In this document: piece after piece, positions 45,198-52,945 of the stretch
How positions within the stretch are numbered: position 1 is the stretch's first letter
Layout: every line of letters starts with the position of its first letter
Assembly: GCF_024397915.1 (NCBI RefSeq)
Contig: NZ_CP073347.1
Span: 744,001 to 808,000, forward strand
Source of the DNA: Marinobacterium rhizophilum
GTDB taxonomy: Bacteria > Pseudomonadota > Gammaproteobacteria > Pseudomonadales > Balneatricaceae
Reading direction: 5' to 3'
Length of the DNA stretch: 64,000 nt
Made by a program: the position numbers and the translations under genes
The notes under the pieces: model-generated
The model's input: only the letters and a program-made list of their open reading frames with translations
Told to the model about the DNA's origin: nothing
Database searches by the model: none

Positions 45198-46025
45198 ATG
45201 CAGAAAACTCTTCTCATAACAGGATCAACCGATGGCATCGGGCTGGAGGCCGCGAAACTTCTGGCATCTCAGGGCCACCGGGTGCTGCTGCACGGGCGCA
45301 GCCAGAATAAGCTTGATGCCGCAGCGCAAGTGCTGGCTGCCGTGCCAGGTGCCGGGCCTGTTGAGTGCTACTTGGCGGACCTGTCCAAACTTGCCGACGT
45401 CGACAGGCTGGCCCGTACACTGGCTCAAAAGCATCAGCGGCTGGATTGCCTGATCAACAATGCAGGCATTTTTCGCACCCGTGATACCCGCACCGAGGAT
45501 GGACTGGACGTGCGCTTTGCCGTGAATACGATCGCGCCCTACTTGCTGACTCGCCGGCTGTTGCCGTTGCTGGACGAGTCCGGGCGCGTGGTCAATCTGT
45601 CTTCTGCTGCACAGGCTCCGGTGGAGCTGGATATGCTCAGCGGCGCCAGGACAATCGCAGACGACTTTGCAGCCTACGCGCAGAGCAAGCTTGCGCTCAC
45701 CATGTGGTCACGCAGCCTGGCGCTGTCATTGTCGACTGTAGGCCCGGCCATCATCGCGGTCAACCCGGGCTCCATGCTGGGCAGCAAAATGGTGAAAGAG
45801 GGCTTTGGTGTCGACGGCGGCGATCTTGGAAAAGGTGCCAGAATACTGGCCCGGCTGGCGCTGGAGGATGAGTTTTCGGCGGCCTCGGGGCTGTATTTCG
45901 ACAACGATATCGGTCGGCTTGCCCCGCCGCACCGCGATGCGCTTGACCCTCAGAAATCCGAGGCGGTAGTACGCTGTATCGAGCGGGTGCTGGCGGATCT
46001 GGCGATTGACTGCTCACCCGGCTGA
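45198..46025 (+). CDS. Short-chain dehydrogenase/reductase family protein
   Basis: SDR of 275 residues. The NAD(P) motif is TGSTDGIGLEAAKLL (about 8-22), the structural motif is NNAG, and Ser is in VVNLSSAAQ. The catalytic pair is YAQSK (Tyr-x-x-x-Lys). The pattern resembles retinol-dehydrogenase-like SDRs (short catalytic loop, NTIAPYLLTRRLLPLL). The ATG at 45198 follows AGAGGA. It is divergent from the acoA operon, and the substrate is unknown. Confidence 0.87.
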   Translation: MQKTLLITGSTDGIGLEAAKLLASQGHRVLLHGRSQNKLDAAAQVLAAVPGAGPVECYLADLSKLADVDRLARTLAQKHQRLDCLINNAGIFRTRDTRTEDGLDVRFAVNTIAPYLLTRRLLPLLDESGRVVNLSSAAQAPVELDMLSGARTIADDFAAYAQSKLALTMWSRSLALSLSTVGPAIIAVNPGSMLGSKMVKEGFGVDGGDLGKGARILARLALEDEFSAASGLYFDNDIGRLAPPHRDALDPQKSEAVVRCIERVLADLAIDCSPG

Positions 46026-46086
46026 AGCGGGATCACTGATCTGCCAGGCCAATATAGAGTCCTTGCCTAATTAATCCGAGGTAAAC

Positions 46087-46680
46087 CCCCGGCTCTGCCG
46101 GGGTGACTCGCATAGGTTTGACCAAGGCTACGGTCAAGCTACCTTCGTTTTTCGACCAAGAAAGATGAAGGTAATCCTATGCGAGACTACGAAAGTTTGG
46201 CGCATACGCGCTGGGATTGTAAGTACCATGTGGTGTTCATCCCGAAAGAAGAGGCGAAAGGTGATCTATGGGAAGTTGCGCCGGTACATGGGAGAAATCT
46301 TCCATGAGCTTGCAGGGCGCAAAGGCGTGAAGATCGTCGAGGGACACTTGATGCCGGATCATATCCACATGTGCATCAGCATTCCGCCCAAGTACTCGGT
46401 ATCCAACGTGGTTGGCTATCTCAAGGGCATAAAGTGCGATCGCTATCGCCAGGCAGTTCAAAGGCCGTCAGCGAAACTTCAATGGCGAGAACTTCTGGGC
46501 GAGAGGCTATTTCGTCTCGACGGTGGGCCTGGATGAAGAAATGGTACGCGAGTACATCCGTAATCAGGAGAAAGCGGATGAACATCGGGATCAACTGAGG
46601 CTGGGAGTGATGTAGCGCCTTGGGCGCAATTGATAGCCCTTCGAGGGCGTCCCCTGATAAGCCTCCGGCTTTGCCGGAGG
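46087..46680 (+). mobile_element. Decayed IS200/IS605-type insertion sequence
   Basis: About 600 bases bounded by end hairpins typical of this family: CCCCGGC-TCT-GCCGGGG (46087-46103) and CCTCCGGC-TTT-GCCGGAGG (46662-46680). A third stem (TTGACC...GGTCAA near 46117-46137) lies just before the transposase start, where IS200 elements have a translation-blocking hairpin. Exact ends are not fixed, as this family makes no target duplication or inverted ends. Confidence 0.75.
46179..46615 (+). pseudogene. tnpA: IS200-type transposase TnpA, two frameshifts
   Basis: The reading frame starts at ATG 46179 (MRDYESLAHTRWDCKYHVVF). It shifts after IPK near 46250 by one extra base to continue KVIYGKLRRYMGEIFHEL ... 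HLMPDHIHMCISI, and shifts again by one extra base near 46432. It then ends VSTVGLDEEMVREYIRNQE and stops at 46615. The HUH motif (HIH) and the C-terminal Tyr (REYIRNQ) survive in different frames. Two single-base insertions make the gene inactive unless they are sequencing errors. Full length would be about 145 residues. Confidence 0.85.
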
Positions 46681-46689
46681 TCATTTAAC

Positions 46690-47005
46690 TCTGGCGTAAC
46701 TGATCAGAACTGTGGAGGCGGGAGGTATGCGCCCGGTCCCCAGTGACACTGAACTTTCCTTGTCTGAGGTTAGTCAGCCCAGGCACCACCTGGCAGTGGC
46801 CTGTCGATCGCTTCTGAGCCGAGATGCGCGTATTTTATGTTCAAAACGTTCTGTGTCCTGCGCAAGTTAACCGCTTGTCTGATCTCGCCATCCGCTTGAA
46901 GGCAGCCCTCTTTTAGCCTCACTATTTGAGCGTGCCAGTGGCCTTTTGCCCGGCATTGCGCCTCTGTCTGCAACAGCCCGGGTGTTGCCGTTGCCAGCGT
47001 GCCAT
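46690..47005. other. Intergenic stretch without a supported gene
   Basis: About 315 bases between the IS200-type remnant and the end of the NarL-like regulator. No frame has coding bias and no terminator is clear. Confidence 0.45.
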
Positions 47006-47656
47006 TCAGGCGGAGAGTCTGAATTGTTGCAGACTCGTGACCAGGCGAGTGCGGTTGCTCACATTCAGCTTGCGGAAAATGCTGCTTAAATGGGTTTTTA
47101 CCGTGTGCACGCTAAGGTTCAGGTTCAGCGCAATCTGCTTGTTGGCCAGGCCCTTGCTCAGCGAGTTGAGTACCCGAAGTTCTGTTGCCGTAAGGCCTTG
47201 CAGGGTGGAGGCGTGCAGCTCGGGAGGTTCCTGCGCCAAATCTGCTGTGTCCGGCCGGGTTTCTTCGAGTTCGATCCAGGCGATATCCTGCCTGAACTGG
47301 CGTATTGCGGCGGCGAGATCCACAGGGGTCATGCTGGCGGGCAGGACACCGCGTATGCCGGCCTGGCGCAGCTTGTGGCTCATGCGCATGTCGGGGGGGC
47401 TGCTGCACAATAGCACCGAGCCGTGCAGGTTCTCGGTCAGCTGCTTCAGTTTGCACAGGCACGAAAGCCCCGCAAGGCAGTCATCCAGAAGCAGCAGGTC
47501 GAAACCGGATTCCGCTTGCCAGTGGCGGGAAAGGTCGCGAAAGTGATCGCAGTGCGTGCTGCGATAAGGCAGATTGCTTGCATCCAGCGCAAGTTCAATG
47601 CCACGCCGGTACAGAGGCGAGGGGTGGGCGATCAGAATGTTCAGGGGACGGGTCAC
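47006..47656 (-). CDS. NarL/LuxR-type regulator with degenerate receiver domain
   Basis: A 216-residue response-regulator-like protein. The GTG at 47656 was chosen because AGGAGG lies 7 nt upstream. The receiver-like domain (about 5-120) keeps the central Asp (DLLLLDDCLAG). It lacks the acidic pair at the start (ILIAHPSPLYRRG where DD is usual) and the conserved Lys (GVLPASMTP where K is usual). The LuxR helix-turn-helix domain (about 150-210) is standard: LTATELRVLNSLSKGLANKQIALNLNLSVHTVKTHLSSIFRKL. It probably acts without normal phosphorylation. Its promoter region carries a sigma-54 element and the shared repeats. It is divergent from the HlyD/M50/LEPR cluster, a plausible target. Confidence 0.87.
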   Translation of the reverse strand: MTRPLNILIAHPSPLYRRGIELALDASNLPYRSTHCDHFRDLSRHWQAESGFDLLLLDDCLAGLSCLCKLKQLTENLHGSVLLCSSPPDMRMSHKLRQAGIRGVLPASMTPVDLAAAIRQFRQDIAWIELEETRPDTADLAQEPPELHASTLQGLTATELRVLNSLSKGLANKQIALNLNLSVHTVKTHLSSIFRKLNVSNRTRLVTSLQQFRLSA

Positions 47657-47756
47657 GGTTGTGCCTCCTCTTCTTGTTGTCGGAATGAAACCGGTTGAAG
47701 TCCGTTGTCGTGGAGTCTTCATGGCGTTTTCACAAGGTAGCTTTCACAAGGTAACC

Positions 47757-47772
47757 AGCAAGAACTGCGCCA
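47757..47772 (-). promoter_or_regulatory. Sigma-54-type promoter of the NarL-like gene
   Basis: On the minus strand TGGCGC-AGTTC-TTGCT keeps the invariant GG and GC with correct spacing and differs from the consensus at one position. Transcription would start near 47745, giving a leader of about 90 bases to the GTG start. It lies in the 566-base gap 47657-48222, which holds no other gene. Confidence 0.6.
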
Positions 47773-47871
47773 GGCTGATGCCCAGCTGTGCCAAGGTGCG
47801 CTGTGGCCGGCCGCTGTTGGGGCTGCGCGGGTTTGCGCTGGCTGCACATCACTGTGGCCACACGTACGTCT

Positions 47872-47909
47872 GCGACAGACTGTTGCGACGGTCTGTTGCA
47901 AGCTGTCGC
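47872..47909. promoter_or_regulatory. Enhancer-type repeats upstream of the NarL-like gene
   Basis: GCGACAG-A-CTGTTGC (47872-47886) is followed by CTGTTGC (47893-47899) and CTGTCGC (47903-47909). The first element has the same 15-bp layout as at 35738-35752 and 44806-44820. It lies about 100-140 bases upstream of the -24/-12 element and 314 bases before the divergent HlyD-like gene. Confidence 0.65.
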
Positions 47910-48222
47910 AACGCAGCGGTGCGATGCTAGGCGCACAGGTACGTGCCTGGACTCGGGGCTGTCTGCTTGTCTGTGCTGCCGGGCGGTATAGAAGCACGCC
48001 GGTGGTGTTGGCTTTGAACGCGCTCTGAAGGCGCCTGCGCGGTACGTCAGAGCCGCGCCATATCAGGTTACGGTATGTTTCATTGACCGATGTTGCGGCA
48101 GGTGGGATAGTTCAGCCTCAAAGTCGCCGTGGGCGTTGTCTGCTGTTCTTCTCGCGATAGCTGTCAAAGGGGCAGCTATCCGGGGTCGGCACAGAGCGCA
48201 CACCAGGACAGCGCAAGGAATC

Positions 48223-49854
48223 ATGGATATAACACGCAGTGCCCGCCGGTTACGTTGGATGTGCAGCATGCTGCCCGGTGTTCGACGTGGCTTTTGGCTG
48301 GATCCACAGATGGATGCAGTGGCGTGCTGGCCGGAGCAGGTGCGCTTGTCAGAAGATGCGAAGGATGTTGCCCGCCTGGCACACCGACAGCAGGCGCTGA
48401 CGCAATCCCGCCTGGTTCTGGCGGGTGAATCCTGTTGTATTATCGCGCAGCCGCTGCGGGCGGGGCTGGGGACCCTGGTGTTTATCCTGGAAGCGGCGTC
48501 CTCGTCGGCCAGCTTTCAGCGCCTGCTGGGCTGGGCCTGCGAATGGCTGGAACAGCTGTTCGATGCGCCTGATGGGGCCGGCAGCGAACCGGGTCTGCTG
48601 TTTGATTATCTGGCCCATCGTGATCCCGAGGCGAACGTGTCTCCACGGCAGCAGCTTGAGCAGGCAGGGCTTTTCGCTCAGCGGCACTGGGGGCTCGACT
48701 GCCACGTTATCACCCAAGATCAGTGCCTTGCCCTTGGCGGTTCTGCGCCCCTCGTTCTCGATGAGGCCGAGCAGGTGGCGCTTCTTGCCGTCGCAGCCGA
48801 AGAGGGGCAGCTTATCGAGTACGAAGGCTGTGCATCGGAGCCACAAACTCGCGGTGTCGCCATCGGCCTGGGTCATGGGGCCGGGCGCGTACTGGTGCTT
48901 TTTTGTCGCAGTGGTGCCACAAGCGCTGAGGGTGACCCGGCGGGCGCCCTGACGGACGCTGAACGCAAACAGCTGCAACTGCTCGCCTTGCTGGTCCGCC
49001 AGGGCGGCACCCTGGTACCGAGCCATGCGGCGCCCCGGCCCTGGTGGCAGAAAACGCCGCAACGCCTGGCGCTGGCGGCGCTGTTGCTGGTGGCAATTGG
49101 TGCCATTCCGCTTGAATACCGCCTCAGCACGGCGGCCACCCTGGAAGGTGAAGAACAGCATGCGGTGGTGGCTCCCTTTGATGGTTTTGTCGGTGAGGTG
49201 CATTTTCGCGCCGGCGACCAGGTGGAGCAGGGCGCCGCCATCATGCAGCTGGATACCCGGGATCTTGTGCTGGCCGCTCAAAAGCTTGAGGCCGAAATCG
49301 ATGAGTTCCAGCAGCAATACCGCAAGGACCTGGCGGGGCGGGAGCTGGCCGGTGCCCTGGTCTGGCGCGAGCGGCTGCAGCAATCGCAAATCCAGTTGCA
49401 GCGTGTGCAGGAGCAGGTTCAGCGCGCCGTGATTAGCGCGCCCTTCGCCGGCCACCTGATTTCGGGAAACCTCAATTACAAGCTGAATGCGCCCGTCAAG
49501 CAGGGCGATGTGCTGTACGAAATATCGTCACTGCAGGGGTACCGAATCCTGCTGGAAGTTGCCGAGTCCGATATCCGCTTCCTGGCGCCCGGGCAGCGTG
49601 GTGCCTTGCAATTGCGGGCGTTGCCGCAGCAGAACATCGGCATAGTGGTGACCCGTATTCTGCCGGTGCCGGTACGGGCGCAGAACCTGCAGTCCTACCT
49701 GGCAGAAGCCACCCTGGATGCTGATGTGGACGGGCTGCAGCCCGGCATGGAGGGGGTGGCCAAAGTCGCAGTGGGCAAGAGTCCGCTGGCCTGGATTACC
49801 TTCCACCATCTGGTCGACTGGCTAAGGGTGCAGTGGTGGCTATGGACGCCCTGA
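48223..49854 (+). CDS. HlyD-like membrane fusion protein with large N-terminal cytoplasmic domain
   Basis: A 543-residue protein. Residues 1-275 form a soluble, presumably cytoplasmic region I cannot assign. A single membrane helix follows (about 281-297), then a periplasmic biotinyl-lipoyl/HlyD-type hairpin and barrel. The latter contains VVAPFDGFVGEVHFRAGDQVEQGAAIMQLD (about 315-344), a coiled coil (about 345-400) and SAPFAGHLI. AAGGA precedes the ATG at 48223. The 3' end overlaps the M50 gene by 13 nt. Usual HlyD proteins have a short cytoplasmic tail, so the 275-residue extension is atypical and may be a sensory or docking domain. Confidence 0.82.
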   Translation: MDITRSARRLRWMCSMLPGVRRGFWLDPQMDAVACWPEQVRLSEDAKDVARLAHRQQALTQSRLVLAGESCCIIAQPLRAGLGTLVFILEAASSSASFQRLLGWACEWLEQLFDAPDGAGSEPGLLFDYLAHRDPEANVSPRQQLEQAGLFAQRHWGLDCHVITQDQCLALGGSAPLVLDEAEQVALLAVAAEEGQLIEYEGCASEPQTRGVAIGLGHGAGRVLVLFCRSGATSAEGDPAGALTDAERKQLQLLALLVRQGGTLVPSHAAPRPWWQKTPQRLALAALLLVAIGAIPLEYRLSTAATLEGEEQHAVVAPFDGFVGEVHFRAGDQVEQGAAIMQLDTRDLVLAAQKLEAEIDEFQQQYRKDLAGRELAGALVWRERLQQSQIQLQRVQEQVQRAVISAPFAGHLISGNLNYKLNAPVKQGDVLYEISSLQGYRILLEVAESDIRFLAPGQRGALQLRALPQQNIGIVVTRILPVPVRAQNLQSYLAEATLDADVDGLQPGMEGVAKVAVGKSPLAWITFHHLVDWLRVQWWLWTP

Positions 49855-51959
49855 ATCCGGCTGTGGCCATGCATCCCTATTATCTGGCGCTCAGGTCGGT
49901 GCCCCTTGCGCTGCATCCAGAGCTTGAACACAGCGTACAGCAGGCACGTGATGGCCGCTGGGTGGTGCTCTCTCTCGTTGGGGGCGATGCCCATTATCGC
50001 TGTCGAGAGCGCGTTTTTCATTGGCTGCAACAACTGGATGGCCAGCTGACGCTGGATGACATGCTGGGGCTGCTTGCCCCGGGCCCGGAGCAGGATCAGG
50101 GCCTGCGGGTGCTCCATGCACTCTATCAGGCCGGTTTTCTGGATGTATCGCCTCCAGCGCAAGGCGACGGGGCGCACTGGCGGCGGCGCCTGGGATCTTT
50201 CCTGATGTTGCGCCTGGGCGTACAGGCGCCGGAAATGCTGGTGGTTCTGCTGCAATGGCTGGCACCGCGCGTGCTGCGCGGCGGCGCTGGCTGGTGCTGG
50301 GGGCTCTGGGTTCTGTGGGGCCTGTATTACGCTGGCGGACAGCAGGCGGCCCTGCTGGAACACTGGGACAGCCGCTTCCTCGATCCCTCCAGCCTGCTGC
50401 TGCTTTACCTGGCTTATCCGCTGCTCAAGCTGGTACATGAGCTGGCCCATGCTCTGGCTCTGGTGCGCTGGGGCGGGCGTCCTGGTCAGATCGGCGTGAT
50501 GCTGATGGTGTTTGTACCGCTGCCCTTTGTCGATGCCAGTGCCGCCCACCACTTTAGCCGTCGTCGTCAGCGCATTCTGGTGGGCAGTGCCGGCGTTATG
50601 GCGGAACTGGGCCTGGCCGTGGCCGGCCTGCTGCTATGGTCACAAAGCAATGAAGGTGTGTGGCGCGATCTGGGTTTTAATATCGCCTTTATCGGTGCGG
50701 TCAGCAGTGTACTGTTTAATGGCAACCCGCTAATGCGCTTTGATGGGTATTATGTGCTCAGTGATGCGCTAAAAGTACATAATTTGAACAGTCGCAGTTT
50801 CCGTTATCTCGGATCCGTGCTCCGACGTTATATCTGGGCCTTCGATCCTGTCGAACCTATCGCCGGCAACCGCCGCGAGGCCTGGATTCTGGGCAGTTAC
50901 GGTGTACTGGCGTTTATTTACCGCTGTTTCGTCTATTACTGGATTTGCTATTATCTTTTGACGCATTTTTTTGTGCTTGGGGTAATACTTTCGGCACTGG
51001 CTTTTTATCTGTTGTTTCTAACGCCAGTGTACAAGGCCACGGTCGGGATCTGCCGGGAAGCGCGCACAAATAAAAAGCTTCCGCGCACGGCTTTCAGCAC
51101 TGCGCTGCTGTCTGGCTTGCTCGGCTGGGCGGTGTTCGGTTATCAGGGGAACCTGAGCTGGGCACTGGAAGCGGCGGTGCAGATACCGCCCCAGGCACAG
51201 GTCAGGGCAATGGAAGCCGGTTTCGTGGTAGTGCCGCTACTGGCCCACGGCAGCCAGGTTGAACCCGGAGCGCGGCTGTTTGAACTGGATTCGGCCGAAT
51301 TGAAGATGCAGTATCGCCTGGCGCAAAGCGAGCTGAGTGAATTGCGCCGGTTGTACCACCAGGGCCTTGGGCAGGGTCGCAGTGAGTCCCTAAAATGGCA
51401 GGCGCGCCTGGAGGCCAAGGCTGGCGAGCTCCAAAGCCTGCGCCAGCGCCTTGGCAATCTGCGGGTCAATGCGCAGACACAGGGCCAGTTCGTGCACGCG
51501 GATTTGTCCAACCGTACGGCGCGTTTTATTTCCCAGGGGGATCTGGTGGGCTACGTACTGGAACCCGGTGCACGCCTGAACCTGATTGTGGCGGTGCGAC
51601 AGCTGGCCGCGGACCTGGTGAACCTGCACAACCCGGAGGCGGAAGTTCGCTTTGAGGCAACGCCGGACCGGGTGTTTCGGGCCCGCCTGGTTCGCCAAAC
51701 CGCGGCGGCGACCCATGAATTGATGGATCCGGCATTCGGTTCTGATCAAGGTGGCGGCATTCCGGTCGATATAAGAGATGATGAGCCCCGGGCAAAGGAG
51801 CGGGTCTTCTATTTCGAACTCGAACTTGAGGCTCCCTGGACAGAAAACTACCTGCCGCGCCTGGCGCAGGTAAAGCTGGCGTTACCCGGGGTGACGCTGT
51901 TTGAAAAATGGACAATCTTCTGGCGTGACAGATTGCTTACCGAATTTGGCTGGTTGTAG
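49842..51959 (+). CDS. M50 (site-2-type) zinc metallopeptidase fused to HlyD-like domain
   Basis: A 705-residue multi-pass membrane protein. Residues about 1-105 form a PqqD-like or winged-helix soluble region (VLSLVGGDAHYRC ... HALYQAGFLDV). The membrane peptidase part (about 120-420) has zinc motif HELAH (199-203) and the NPLMRFDGYYVLSDAL segment (about 295-310), whose Asp is the third ligand in the SpoIVFB/YydH-like group. The C-terminal part (about 450-700) is a periplasmic HlyD-like lipoyl/coiled-coil region. It overlaps the gene upstream and is followed after 15 bases by another adaptor. Substrate inferred, not known: the giant LEPR protein. Confidence 0.85.
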   Translation: MDALNPAVAMHPYYLALRSVPLALHPELEHSVQQARDGRWVVLSLVGGDAHYRCRERVFHWLQQLDGQLTLDDMLGLLAPGPEQDQGLRVLHALYQAGFLDVSPPAQGDGAHWRRRLGSFLMLRLGVQAPEMLVVLLQWLAPRVLRGGAGWCWGLWVLWGLYYAGGQQAALLEHWDSRFLDPSSLLLLYLAYPLLKLVHELAHALALVRWGGRPGQIGVMLMVFVPLPFVDASAAHHFSRRRQRILVGSAGVMAELGLAVAGLLLWSQSNEGVWRDLGFNIAFIGAVSSVLFNGNPLMRFDGYYVLSDALKVHNLNSRSFRYLGSVLRRYIWAFDPVEPIAGNRREAWILGSYGVLAFIYRCFVYYWICYYLLTHFFVLGVILSALAFYLLFLTPVYKATVGICREARTNKKLPRTAFSTALLSGLLGWAVFGYQGNLSWALEAAVQIPPQAQVRAMEAGFVVVPLLAHGSQVEPGARLFELDSAELKMQYRLAQSELSELRRLYHQGLGQGRSESLKWQARLEAKAGELQSLRQRLGNLRVNAQTQGQFVHADLSNRTARFISQGDLVGYVLEPGARLNLIVAVRQLAADLVNLHNPEAEVRFEATPDRVFRARLVRQTAAATHELMDPAFGSDQGGGIPVDIRDDEPRAKERVFYFELELEAPWTENYLPRLAQVKLALPGVTLFEKWTIFWRDRLLTEFGWL

Positions 51960-51974
51960 GTCAAGGAGTGTTGA

Positions 51975-52892
51975 ATGCGGGTCATTGGTGTGCTGTGTTT
52001 GAGTCTTGCGTTGCCTGCATGGGGCGAGGCGCCGGCGGCGGCCTCCGAATATGGGGCGGCGGTTCCGGCGGACCCCTATGGTGTGGATGGCGAACTGCCC
52101 GCACTGGATTGCCTGATCAGCCCGGGCAAGGTGGTCAATATCAGCAGCCCGGTGCCGGGGGTCATTGACCGGCTGCATGTCGAGCGCGGAGACCTGATTG
52201 AATCCGCGGCGCCGGTGGCCGAACTTGAATCCGAGATTGAAAAGGCGACCCTGGCACTGGCCCTTACCCGGGCACAGATGGTAGCTGAATCCGAGGGTGA
52301 GCGGGTTAACGTCAATTTCGACCAGCTGCAGCAGGAACGCTTCGTCAAACTCTCGGCCCGCAACATGGTTGCACAGCGCGAGCGCGATGAGGCACAACGT
52401 TCAATGCAGTTGTCACGCTGGCGATTGCAGCAAAGCGAAGAACTGCGGCGGGTTCGTCAGCACGAATACCTGCTGGCCGAGGCCCAGTTGAAGCAAAAAC
52501 ATATCCAGAGCCCTATTTCCGGACGTGTGGTGGATGTGTTCCGCCATGCCGGCGAATACGTCGACGAGGAGCCGATACTGCAGGTCGCTCAGCTTGATCC
52601 ACTGCGGGTTGAGGTCATTGTCCCCATGCACCTGTATGGGCGGGTGGAAGCTGGAATGACCGCGAGCGTCTATCCTGAAGTGACGCCGACCCAGGCCTAC
52701 GAGGCGAAAGTGACCCTGGTTGACCCGGTCGGGGATGCGGCCAGTGGCACCTTTGGGGTGCGCCTGGAGCTGGCAAACCCGCAGGGACAGCTGCCAGCAG
52801 GAATGAAATGTGCGCTTAATTTTGCCACCGTAACCATGGCCACGGCCGATAGCCCGGCTGCTACGGGGCTGGCGACGGTGCAAGAGCCTTGA
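51975..52892 (+). CDS. Periplasmic adaptor (HlyD/RND membrane-fusion family)
   Basis: A 305-residue protein with a signal peptide (MRVIGVLCLSLALPAWGEA). The lipoyl half-motifs are VNISSPVPGVIDRLHVERGDLIESAAPVAELE (about 55-86) and IQSPISGRVVDVFRHAGEYVDEEPILQVAQLD. Between them lies an alpha-hairpin (about 90-170). A beta-barrel and C-terminal domain follow (VEVIVPMHLYGRVEAG). It has no membrane helix apart from the signal. AGGAG precedes the ATG. The third HlyD-like unit in a row, but no ABC exporter, RND pump or TolC gene adjoins. Confidence 0.88.
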   Translation: MRVIGVLCLSLALPAWGEAPAAASEYGAAVPADPYGVDGELPALDCLISPGKVVNISSPVPGVIDRLHVERGDLIESAAPVAELESEIEKATLALALTRAQMVAESEGERVNVNFDQLQQERFVKLSARNMVAQRERDEAQRSMQLSRWRLQQSEELRRVRQHEYLLAEAQLKQKHIQSPISGRVVDVFRHAGEYVDEEPILQVAQLDPLRVEVIVPMHLYGRVEAGMTASVYPEVTPTQAYEAKVTLVDPVGDAASGTFGVRLELANPQGQLPAGMKCALNFATVTMATADSPAATGLATVQEP

Positions 52893-52945
52893 GCGAAATC
52901 AGACGGCCGTCCTGCACGGGCGTCGCACAGGGAGACAAAGGCTGT

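Noticed and set aside
48186..48200. Possible sigma-54 promoter (GGCACAGAGCGCAC) just before the HlyD-like gene
   Set aside because: The GG to GC spacing is wrong for a -24/-12 element.
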